In this document: positions 1-9,983 of the stretch, piece by piece | Numbering within the stretch: position 1 is the stretch's first letter | Layout: each line of letters opens with the position of its first letter | NCBI GenBank assembly: GCA_963277665.1 | Contig: OY728131.1 | Location: forward strand, 1,389,696,688-1,389,760,687 | Reading direction: 5' to 3' | Origin: Viscum album | Lineage: Eukaryota; Streptophyta; Magnoliopsida; Santalales; Viscaceae | Length of the DNA stretch: 64,000 nucleotides | Translations under genes and position numbers: made by a program | The notes under the pieces: generated by a model | Databases searched by the model: none | What the model was told of the DNA's origin: nothing | The model's input: the letters and a program-made list of their open reading frames with translations, nothing else

Positions 1-296
1 AATTAAATATTTCAATATATTATTTGAGTGATATTGACAATATCTAATATGAATAAATAAAAAATATAATCTGAAAATAATGGTAAAAAGATCCTCAGGG
101 ATTGAAACATCATGGTCATACATGTGCATCGAGATCCAAGAAAGATTAAATTGATGTAAGGTGAGTTTGATGTCATAAGATGATGGTTCCTTGGGGAAAA
201 AGGAATGATACCATGTAAATAGATATTTTGAATGATGAAATATAAATTTATTTCGAATAAGGGATAATATTTTCCCATTTTAGGTATCCATAATGG
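1..296. other. AT-rich stretch, nothing recognisable
   Basis: Low-GC DNA with stops in all frames apart from a short minus-strand open frame of no recognisable family. No repeat partner elsewhere in the window was found. It ends abruptly at the G-rich minisatellite. Confidence 0.5.
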
Positions 297-1714
297 AATG
301 GGGTGCAGTTATCCAGGGGGTGGGGGTGTCCATGGGGTGGGGTGGTGTCTATGGGGTTTTTCTAGGGGTGCGAGTGTCCAGGTCGTTGGGGTGTCTAGTG
401 GGTGGGGTGGTGTATAGAGGGGATTTATAAGGTTAGGAAATGTCCTAGTGGTGGGGGTGTCCTGGGGAAGGGTTTCCAGACGTGGGGTGGTATCCGAGGG
501 GTGTCCAAGGTGTTGGGGGTGTCTTAGGCGGGTAGGGGGCAATCAAGGGGGGCTTTCCAAGGGGGGGATTCCAGGGGTAGTGGAGGATGTGAAGGTGAGG
601 CTTTACAAGGTGGTGGGGGTGTCTATGAGAGGGGGGACTGTCAAAGGGCGGGGGGTCTAGGGAGGATGTGGTGTCCAAGGGTTTGTGTTGGGTCTAGTAG
701 GGTCCAGGGGATGGCGGAATGTCTAGCGGGTGGGGCTGTGTATGGGGTGGGGGTGTCTTGGGCTGTTGGGCAGTGTTCAGGGGGGAATTCCATGGTTGTT
801 GGGTGTCCAACGGTGTGGGGTGAGGGTTGTCCAGGGGTGGGTGTTGTCCAAGGGGGTGGGGTGTCAACGGTGGTTGTGGTGTTGAGGGGGTTGGGGGTGT
901 CAAGGGGATGGGGTGTCAAGGGGGTGGGGTGTCCAATGGGGTGGAGGTTACTAGAAGGTGGGGGTTTCCAGGGTGGGCAGGGTGTCTGAGGAGGTGGGGG
1001 GTTGTCCAGCGAGTGGTGGTGTCCAGGGGGTGGGGGTTTCTTGGTTGTGGGAATGACCAGGGGTGAGGGGATTCTAGTTGGTGGGGTGGAGGTATATGGG
1101 GTGGTGGTTGGGGTGTCTAGGGGTGATGTATGTCTAGGGGGTTGGGGTGTCCAATGGGTTGGTGATGTCCAAGGGTGGGGGGGGGGTTCTAGGGGTGGGG
1201 GTGTCTTAACGGTGGGGATGTATGGATGGTGGGGGTGTCCATAGGGTGGGGGAGTTCAGGGGTGGGGGTAGTGTCCAGGGGGGATGTTCAATGTGGTGGG
1301 TGTGTCTATTGGTGGGCATGGTGTCCAGTGGTGGGGGCTATCTATGGGAGAGGGTGTTTCCATGGGGTGGGGTGTCCAGGGGTGGGGTGGTGTCGGGGGG
1401 GGGGGGGTTGTCTAGGGGTTGGGGGATGTCTTGTGGTTGGGGGTGTCTAAGGGGTGGTGTGTCTAGGGGTGGGGTGGTGTCTAGGTGTAGGGGGATATCC
1501 AAGGGGTTGGGGAGTCCATGAGGTGTTTTTAATGGTGGTGAGGGCTGTCTAAGGGGGATGAGGTGTTCAGTGGGTAAGGTGATCCATTGGGGGGTTCACA
1601 ATGGGGGGTGTCCTGGGGTGTGGGAGGGGGTGTCTAAGGGGTGGGTTGTCCAGGAGTGGGGGTTGTCCCGTGGGTGGGGGTGTCCTAGGGGTGGGGGTGG
1701 GGTAATGGGAGGAA
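297..1714 (+). repeat. G-rich degenerate minisatellite
   Basis: About 1.4 kb of plus strand built almost only of G and T, strongly depleted in A and C. A motif of the type GTGTCYAGGGGKTGGGG recurs at spacings of mostly 17-20 bp, with occasional 29 bp steps, so it is a diverged tandem array rather than a perfect satellite. There are many runs of three or more G, including one of about 13 near 1395-1407, so G-quadruplex formation on the plus strand is likely. The open frames across it on both strands are Gly/Val-rich or Pro/His/Thr-rich readings of the repeat and are not genes. Flanks on both sides are ordinary AT-rich DNA. Confidence 0.85.
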
Positions 1715-3962
1715 ATACACAAATATTAACTTGAAAATTACCTATACTCAATCCAACCACATAAAAATACCAATCCATCACCAAACCAACAACCAATTCA
1801 TCCACAATATCACTATGCTTCCCATTATTCCTTGAACAAAACATATAATTACAAAATCCAAATCCAATTTTCAACTAAAATAAAGTACATATAAACTACA
1901 ATATCAAAACTCTAAAAAATGGAGAACCACCTACACCACTACCTAAACCATCTCCAATCCCTTCACATGAACCATACATATATCTACTACCCACATCTAG
2001 ACAATATGACTAATTCAACCCTTTACCATCATTGAGTGTGGATACATCTCACCACCACCACCAATAGTTCATATGGTTCACTAACTCTACATATATTTAG
2101 TGGGTATGAAGACTTAAAATAAATTTTATTTTCAAAATCATGACCCATGAAGTGTATATAATAAATAGGAAACAAATAAAAGTAAACATATTGGGTATAC
2201 CATGACCCATACCGCATAGTCCTTTGGCTTAGGCCAAATAAAAAAAGATTCAGAACATAAATCTAATTTAAAACTTACAGATTTTATGTGTTGAACTAAA
2301 CCATTTCTTGATTGAATATGGATCAATTGGGTGTGAGGAGTTTCTAATCCTTGGGATAATAGAACTCTTTGGTAGAGGTTCACATTATGGATTTAATTGT
2401 GCATACTGGGGAACATGATATGCTATGTATATGGGAGAAAACATACCTAATGGTTTTAAAAAACCATTGGTAGGCATTAGAAAAATAATGGATTTCCCAA
2501 CAGTTTACTCGTAACTTTGGGAAAGGTTGATTTCAAAAAACTATACCCACAGTCGGCTCAAACCATTGTGGAAGGTTGATGTAAACACAGTATACCAACA
2601 ATTTGTTCTAACCATTCACATAGAAGTCTTCGGAAAGCCTATATTTCCAAAAATGAATTTTTTTATAAAAATTTATTATATAATTTATTCCAATAACCCA
2701 AATTGGTTTAATTATATAAATCAACTAATTTTTGATTAGTTATTTTAGTATACATTTATACTTATTAATTTATTAAATGAATTGGGTTTTTTTAAAAATA
2801 ACTAAGTATATTTTACTATTCATTGAAGAATAAAATATTGTAGAAAATTCTAATGATTCACCCAAAAATAATTTTGAAATTGAAATTTCAAAAATTTATA
2901 AAGAAATTTAATAAAAATTTAATGACATATTTAAAAGAATATTTTTAAAAATGGATTCAAATTCATTACTAAGAGGCTGGTTTGGAAAACACAATTTTTA
3001 AAATAAAACTATTTCTTATCAAATGATATTTATTATTTATTTATAATTAATATGAAAACATTGAGAATGTGTTATCAATATATATTTTTAAATTATATAT
3101 CATTATTAATACATTTTTACTTAGTGTCTAGGTTATAACAATAATATTTAGATTAATATATTTTAATAAAGAAGTATGTATGGTTTAAATTTGGGTTTGT
3201 GTATATATCAATATATCAATGAAATTAATTGTTTCTCTAAAATTAAAATATTGAAGTTCGTATGATGTAATATAATCTGTCATTTTCTCATGTTGTTGAT
3301 GCCCATCCTCCTCATTTTACTCCAGATGTCATCAATTTTCTCTCCTCTCTACAAATCCTTTATATAATATCACTCGGAGCTCCCAATATCTCATAAAACT
3401 CCATAGATGACAATTGAAATTCATTATATCCATATTATCTAATAGATTATATTGATAATTTACTATAATAATAGAAAAATTTCAATAGTGAACCAATGTT
3501 GATCACCCACCATTTATTGATTACTTTCATGGTCACCCCATCCTATATTACTCATCAAAACTCGACTAATAAGAGGCATCACCATCATTGTAATCCAAAA
3601 TCTCTTATTCTTTGGAAGTCATTGCCACATACATCTCCTTAATATTCAAATTTAAAGTTATTTTGTAGAAAAATTACTTAAATAATTTTTTTTAAAAAAA
3701 ATTTAACACTATTAAAATATTATTTTTTCACAGGTAATATCATCTATTTAATAAAATTAGTGTACACCTTATTATAATCATAAAACTATTTAACACTAAT
3801 ATGAATGTGGGAGAACATAAATATAAAAAATATTTATAAATTTAATGAATATATATATATATATTAATAAACATAATTATATACAACATTCCATCTATGA
3901 TTACCAAACATAAAACTCCATGGATTGTGTGTTACCTTTTACCTCACAAATATTTTTAACCT
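1715..3962. other. AT-rich intergenic or decayed repeat DNA
   Basis: No supportable gene. Composition changes from the A/C-rich plus strand at about 1730-2000 to very AT-rich DNA after 2700. A small self-complementary stretch (AATGGTTTTAAAAAACCATT) lies near 2450-2470. The right end is the insertion site of element A, with target duplication AACCT at 3958-3962. Confidence 0.5.
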
Positions 3963-4170
3963 TGTAACACCCCAATCATGATGAACTTGAATAATATTAT
4001 ATTTTGTAGATTCACCTTGTATCCCCATGTTTTAAGATGGTTTATTTATAGTGCGAGTAAAATAGTTCAAATTAATTGAATGAGAGAAAAAAAGGATAAA
4101 GAAGGTCTTGTACTCATTGAAATATTACATTACAATAGATAAAACCTTTAAATGAAAAGAGAGCTCCCAA

Positions 4171-4362
4171 CTAACCTAAAATACCCACCAACAACCCTAT
4201 TATGATTACTATGAGGCCGCTAAAAACAACGACAACCCCAAGTAAATGATATGGGTCTTTAGCATGCTCCATAAAAAACATAAGAATGGCCAAGCCCACT
4301 GCGGGCACACTGAGCACCAATGGTATGACGTGCACCATCCTCTTAACCTCCTTCTCCATCAA
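4171..4362 (-). CDS. Antisense small two-helix membrane ORF in the LTR
   Basis: A 63-residue frame antisense to element A. A short charged N-terminus (MMEKEVKR) precedes a hydrophobic segment at about residues 12-31, then a polar loop containing HAKDPYH, then a second very hydrophobic segment at about residues 38-62. This looks like a small two-pass membrane protein. I do not recognise the family. About 30-45 bp upstream of the start on the same strand lies a TATA-like box. In the right LTR the homologous stretch (about 10190-10385) has lost the ATG and carries a TAA stop inside the first helix, so that copy is dead. It could be a captured host gene fragment or a chance frame; composition and the TATA-like box favour capture, weakly. 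Confidence 0.35.
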   Translation of the reverse strand: MMEKEVKRMVHVIPLVLSVPAVGLAILMFFMEHAKDPYHLLGVVVVFSGLIVIIIGLLVGILG

Positions 4363-4390
4363 TCACCTTGTGTTTAAGTCACCCCGGTAA

Positions 4391-4404
4391 CATTTTTTAT
4401 ATGG
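4391..4404 (-). promoter_or_regulatory. TATA-like box upstream of the antisense LTR ORF
   Basis: On the minus strand this reads CCATATAAAAAATG, about 30-45 bp before the ATG of the antisense ORF. The homologous position of the right LTR (around 10418-10430) keeps CATATAAAAC although the ORF there is broken. It is a candidate antisense promoter in the LTR; TSS position is not known. Confidence 0.3.
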
Positions 4405-4748
4405 CACCAATGTGACCATCACCTCGTGTAACCATAGGAAACTCAACGGCTATAATTATAGACTTTAGCCATATAATGATTAATTAAAGAACGATTATGT
4501 ACTCATCGACGTGGTATAATTAATTAAATATATTTAGTAATAATAATAAGCGATGTATTTTATATATGTAATTGTTTATATATATAGTTTTGTATTAATA
4601 TCATTATAAAATTACGATTATATTAATTTTTTTTAAATTTATTAATAAGGCTAATATTATTTTTTAAAAATGATAACATAGTCAGTATATGTATATATAT
4701 TGATAAGAGTTTATTAATATTTTAAGGACCTAACAAAATGAATAAAGA

Positions 4749-4778
<30 letters not shown>
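4749..4778 (+). repeat. (AAT)n microsatellite
   Basis: About ten AAT/TAA units. The homologous site in the right LTR (about 10755-10785) has no such array, so the expansion post-dates insertion of element A. Confidence 0.9.
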
Positions 4779-4779
<1 letters not shown>

Positions 4780-7700
4780 TGTCATCAAGTCAGAAGGGAA
4801 ATGGAGGCATAATTGAACCTTGTTTCATTCATTTAATATTTTATCTCTTAAATTTAGTTGTGTTGCGGAATTTATGGAAAAGTATTCAACAGGGGTTTGT
4901 GGAATTGATTGACCCGTGTGGCTTAAGGGAAAAACAAGAAAACGCAAAAAAAAATTAAAATAGAATAAAAATAATAATTTTATAATATTAATAAATGAAT
5001 AAAATAATAATAATATTAAATAATAGAGTCTTCATATTCTCTCTCAAGGTGGTGCAACACAGGCCGCGACACGACACCTCCTCAAACCAGCCATCGACGC
5101 CATCGTGTCACCTCTCCATTTGCCGCCTGAGCGCCACCGCCTAAGCACCACCACACGACCTTGCATTCTCCAGTGTCACGCGACTCTTTTCAATGCCTCC
5201 CCTTGGACCTTAATGAGTGTCTCCCCACCGACACGTCGTCTTCCCCAGCAAACCAGTGACCAGTAGCCATCACCTTCACTTCCCCTCCTTCTCCACTACA
5301 CCCAATGTCCCTGGCCCATGGGAGATTCCTTTGGTCTATTTTTTTTCACAGACCTACTCTTCTTTAGAACCTCATGGATTATCCCAACCCAAGCTCCTCC
5401 TTGGGTAAGGTTTGTTATAATAAATATTTATTTTATCATTATCCCCAACACAAAACATTGTCCTCACCCTTGGTAGTCATGCAGTAGGACCCTCAGGGGG
5501 AGTGAACCGAGGCTTCCCAATCATTCCCCAGCCTTTTAAATTCTCACCCATGCGGGTGATACCCAATGGGTTATAGCCTCTCCACCATTCACTTCAGCTC
5601 CCAAAGACCCCCCAATCAAGCCTCTTCCAACCTGACTATTTCTCCTATATCTAGGTAGGGGTGGTTTCTCATTCTTGTATACTTTGAATTAGTCTTATAT
5701 ATGTTTATAAAATAATGCATATTATATATATACGAGTGTATAATCTTGTTTTTGGTTTTTAAAACCCCAAAAGCCTCTACACACCCTCTACATTTGAGGT
5801 TTCAAGATTTTCAAAGCAGAGTTCTTATTATTTGGATACCAAATGAGTTTTTTTTTTCATATGTATATATATGTTTATACAGTTTGTATATATATGTATA
5901 TATACGTTTTGATCTATGTTGAAAACCCTGAAATTCCATTATTATTTACTGTTTTGAGGATCTTACAGTTGGTTTAAGAAGTTTATAGTTTCTATATCTC
6001 ATGAAGATTAATGATTACATTAATGGTTATATATATATATATATACTTATATATTGATAGGTTATAATACATTCCATGAATGAACTTTTTGGGACAGTAT
6101 CACCTTCCATTTTTTCAGGGAGATTGTTCATGGTTTGTAAACTGAAGTAGTTTATGTATGTTTAGTTTTGAAAAGATTCTATCATATATCTTTTAAAAAC
6201 ACATATATATTTTCATGTGTACACACATATATACATAATCTCAATCCATAACTATTTTTATGGTTTCTAAATAATTCAATATGTTATACTAAGAATTATA
6301 AAGGTTGTTTCTGAGTCTACTTTTAATATGAAATATCCCTTATTACAAACATTGTATATATATATATGCAGGTATAATTATATAATCATATTTATATGTT
6401 TTCCAATACAATTCAATTATGCATTTTAAGAGATAAATACTAACCATAAAATAATATTTTAGATGCGAACTAGGTTTTGGGTATAAATTTAATTATGTTT
6501 ATAGTACAAAAACCATAGTTTTTATATATTTGTGTACATATGGTTACTTATACAATAGAGGTTATATGGGATTGGTTTTCAATCATGTAAATAATTAATG
6601 GTTAGAAATATTCAGATCTTAAGGAATTTAATGGACATTGGTTAAATTGCTTGAAAACCCATATATACACTTTGTGTATATATGATTATGTAAAAAAATT
6701 ATTTATATGTATAATTTCAAAAACCCTATTTTCAAATAATAATTATCATGAATAAGTTAATACATTGATACATGTATGATTTTAATAATTTTTGTGGTTG
6801 CTAAGCCAATATGCATGTTCCACTAATGAGCTTGTTTAATTAAAGAAGTCATTCTGGCATATACCCTCGATGTAATTCATATTTTAAAAGAATGTGCTTC
6901 GGCTTGTTTTAAAGAAAAGGACTAAGAATTTATGGGATTATGTCATCATGTAGTAACCATTCATTATTTTATTTTAATCTTTTCGTAGGGATTTTTATTG
7001 GTTATTCTGGTTATGATTAAAGTCATGTTTATACCCAAAAATTTAATGTCAATTATTTTCTTTATGTGTTCCATTTAAATGTAGTTTTCATTTATCATCT
7101 CTTGGGGAAAATTCTATTATTATTTTTTATTCTCTAGTGATTTTCTTGTGATGTAGGATAATTACTAAAAACATGCATGCCATATATGCTTACTATCATT
7201 CTGTAGAATGTTCAATGCATGTTATAATGTCATATTTAATGCATGTATTTCTTTACTAAATGTCATTTCATATTTTTATTTGACTGAGGAAAACCAAATA
7301 ATATTAAAGAATCTAAGAAACTGTTATTTGGAGTGGTAAGGGACACCCCAAAAAAACAACAATTTAAAATGGCTATCCAAAGTGGATTGATATGCCTTTG
7401 ATACATAGAACCCTAATAAATAAGAGGATTGTATTGGACTAATTATGTGAAGGGTGGGGACCGCTATAGCCCCTAGAAGCATAGGTAGGTATCATGATAC
7501 AAAATAGAGTCATGGCACAAGGCCTGACAATAGTTACTGTTCAGGTGAAATTCCTGGAAAAAGATGGTTCAGGTGAAATTCCTGGACATAGATTATTTTG
7601 GTCTTGGCATGAGGCCTTGACATAGTCTGGAATTATACCATCCTCTTAATGTTTTTGAAAATGACCAACAATGCGATTTTTTGAATAATAGTATATCCCT

Positions 7701-8345
7701 GGTTTAGAGCCTTTTCTTTGCATAGAAGAATTAATGGAATGACATGATATGCCTCAGTAGTTTTGGACTTGATCTATTTAATAGCAAATTTATGTTATTA
7801 CATGTGAAAAGATATGGATATGGCCATCATGATATGTGGACCAGTCATATTAATGATTACAGCATTTTTTATTCTGTCTAGCGCACTCAGAACTGCCTTG
7901 CTAGTAGTATCCATAAACATACATGTTATTAATGGTCATGTATTATACAAGCATTTTATTTCCCAAATTGGAACTGTGTACTCTGATCATAATTAGATGT
8001 TATGTTATTAGTATTATTTATTAAAAGATAATTATTTTTCCAATTTTTAAGTTTATTTTCAAGAATTCTATTTTCTCTTCATTAAAAAAGTTTATTTACA
8101 ATTTTTTTTAAAAACCCCATACTAGGAAAACATTTCTCACCATACGTTTTAGTTTCAAAAATTTTCACGTGTGGATTTTTAATTAAGAATCTTTTAAAAC
8201 CTGCTGGTTTCCTAGAACCTGAACCTCACAAACCACTGTAATAATGGGACATGATATAATACTTGTAAATATTTGAAATATAATTTTGATCAATCATGTC
8301 TCACTGGAACTGAATCTGGGCACTCAGAGGCCGGGTACTTACAGT

Positions 8346-8357
8346 TGGTATTAGAGG
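8346..8357 (+). other. Element A primer-binding site (initiator Met tRNA)
   Basis: TGGTATTAGAGG, two bases after the end of the 5' LTR. It matches the plant initiator-Met PBS TGGTATCAGAGC at 10 of 12 positions, which fixes the element on the plus strand. Confidence 0.8.
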
Positions 8358-8445
8358 ATAGGTTTAGAAAATTCTAGAAAAACTATATAATAGAAATATG
8401 TAACTATGAATTAACCTTACTATGTGGTTTTATTATAATTTTTAG

Positions 8446-8784
8446 ATGAAAGACAAAATGTCACTAACAAGACTTTTTTCCCTTCCCACTGAAATCCTCG
8501 AGTCTATAATCATTAAGTCGTGTATGGAAGACTATGAACCCTTCGAGAACCATCGACTATCATGCAATCAACTTTACTATGTGTCAAACAACACAAATAT
8601 CCTACGACTCTTCCGAGGATCGAGTCATGATTACTATTGTATACCTTATTCACAACTTGCTTACAATATGTGTACGGGGGATAATTATAAAGGTATTTTC
8701 CTATGTTTTAACCTTTCATCTAACTATCTGGATAAAATGGTTTTCCAGGAAGCTACAGAGGAGGGAACTCTCAGTGGAGTCTAA
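8446..8784 (+). CDS. F-box-like protein fragment 1 in element A
   Basis: A 112-residue frame. Residues about 10-50 read like an F-box: SLPTEILESIIIKSC, then LSCNQLYYVSNN, matching the LP-x-E/D-I-L-x-x-I ... L-x-C-K-x-L pattern. The following part (YKGIFLCFNL ... FQEATEEG) resembles the region after the F-box in plant At2g35280-like F-box proteins, which ends in an AA-x-x-G-H repeat segment. Such proteins bind SKP1 and recruit substrates to SCF ubiquitin ligases. The frame stops at 8784, but similarity to the second copy continues with a stop to about 9000. The AG just before the ATG follows a T-rich tract and could be a splice acceptor. It lies in sense orientation inside element A where gag-pol would be. 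Family call is by eye; expression is unknown. Confidence 0.5.
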   Translation: MKDKMSLTRLFSLPTEILESIIIKSCMEDYEPFENHRLSCNQLYYVSNNTNILRLFRGSSHDYYCIPYSQLAYNMCTGDNYKGIFLCFNLSSNYLDKMVFQEATEEGTLSGV

Positions 8785-9291
8785 ATTTTTCAGGTCTTGA
8801 GTTTCAGTATGTACGAGAGACTCTTTGACATCAAACCCCTCGACTTTGAGGTAGTACGGAAAATCTGTTAGGACCATGTACATTTTGATATCGCAGAGCT
8901 TTTTACTAATCATGCCTCTATCTAGAAGCCCAACTGTTCTATGAGGGAGTTTAACCCAACTTTCTCGAGGTGTATCTAGGAAAGAGAGATTGAGGAACTA
9001 GGAACCTCCCGGGGAATAGAGTTGAGGACATCAGCAAACTGGTTACAGAGGTGGTCTCCATAAAGATACAACCTAGTTGTTTTATGTTTTTTTTAGTTTC
9101 TAAATACATTAATGTTTTAGTAGTTATATCCCTAAGGATGTGAGTGAGTTTTTCTTCTATATGTGTAGTTCGTGTAGTAAATAATTAATAAAACTCAGGC
9201 ACTGATATATAAACTTATGTGTTATTGAAATATTACATGTTTTCCATTTCCTGTCTCTACTTTATCTGTACTGTTTAGTGAAATCACATGA

Positions 9292-9570
9292 ATGTATTTT
9301 CATATTGCTGGACAAAAAGATATCTCATCCCTACCAGATGATATTTTTGAGGAAATCGTAATCAGGGCGTGCACCATGGACTATCCTTCTTTCTTCCATC
9401 TGCGTGGATCATGTCAAGGAATGTTTTCTTTGTCCAACAGCCATGAAATTCTTCGTTCCTTTCAAGGGTACGACCATGTATTCCCCCTCATCGCCAATAC
9501 CCATCTTCCTTATTATAGGCCGAGGGGGAGGTACTTTGAAGGTCTTTTTCGATGTTTCACTATGGCATAG
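9292..9570 (+). CDS. F-box-like protein fragment 2 in element A
   Basis: A 92-residue frame paralogous to the one about 850 bp upstream. Residues about 12-50 carry SSLPDDIFEEIVIRAC and then LRGSCQGMFSLSNS, an F-box-like pattern. Shared with copy 1 are SLP, the DY-F spacing, SC, SN, ILR-F-G and G-F-CF. After a TAG at 9568 the same frame continues with FFLVAAQEGNRRVAFMY, which matches the AA-x-x-G repeat region expected after an F-box in At2g35280-like proteins; another TAG follows. It is therefore a broken copy, a captured gene or gene fragment. DNA similarity between the copies extends to about 9000 and about 9860 (GGTGTATCTAGGA in both), showing a tandem duplication of about 850 bp. Confidence 0.5.
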   Translation: MYFHIAGQKDISSLPDDIFEEIVIRACTMDYPSFFHLRGSCQGMFSLSNSHEILRSFQGYDHVFPLIANTHLPYYRPRGRYFEGLFRCFTMA

Positions 9571-9970
9571 AATTTTTCTGCCAGAGCATTCTTCCTGGTA
9601 GCTGCTCAAGAGGGGAACCGCAGAGTAGCCTTCATGTACTAGATTCTAAAAATCATTCTATCTGGTTACATGGTTCCAATGGAATATCTTGAGCAGGATG
9701 TAGTCTAAAAGAGCACCAGAAAATATGTTCATTCATACATCCCCGACTTTATTACCGCATGAGCCTCTGTATGGAAGCCTGTGTGTAGAACACATGAGCA
9801 AGATTTCAATACATACTGCTCATGGTGTATCTAGGATAGTGAAGCAGAGGAACTAAGTACCAACTGTGGTATTTTTTGACTGAACCAAATATTCCATTTT
9901 GGTAATGTTGACCATCTAGGGATTTTTCTTTTCCAGTTTACAAGTGGAATTGGGAGGACAATATTCTTTG

Positions 9971-9983
9971 TAGGGGGGAAAAA
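9971..9983 (+). other. Element A polypurine tract
   Basis: TAGGGGGGAAAAA directly abuts the TGTTACG start of the 3' LTR, as expected for the plus-strand primer of an LTR retrotransposon. Confidence 0.8.

Larger units (their letters stand above)
3963..8343 (+). repeat. Element A 5' LTR (4381 bp)
   Basis: Aligns along its length with 9984-14353. Recognisable parts: an antisense small-membrane ORF near the left end, a GC-richer block at about 5050-5250, a conserved tract around CCCTCTACACACCCTCTA near 5780, and a copy of the inter-family LTR module near 7440-7530. A short direct duplication (TTCAGGTGAAATTCCTGG) sits at about 7541-7586. An (AAT)n microsatellite at 4749-4778 is private to this copy. 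Confidence 0.85.

Noticed and set aside
309..1521. Several overlapping Pro/His/Thr- or Gly/Val-rich ORFs on both strands
   Set aside because: They are translations of the G-rich minisatellite and follow its period.
5217..5408. 63-residue ORF in the GC-richer block of element A LTR
   Set aside because: No family resemblance, and not open in the right LTR. The block is more likely leader or regulatory sequence.
7814..7996. A 60-codon hydrophobic ORF open in both LTRs of element A (also 13817-13999)
   Set aside because: Comparing the copies by eye, only about 4 of some 26 changed codons are silent, so there is no sign of selection on the protein. An open frame of this size can survive by chance in AT-rich DNA.
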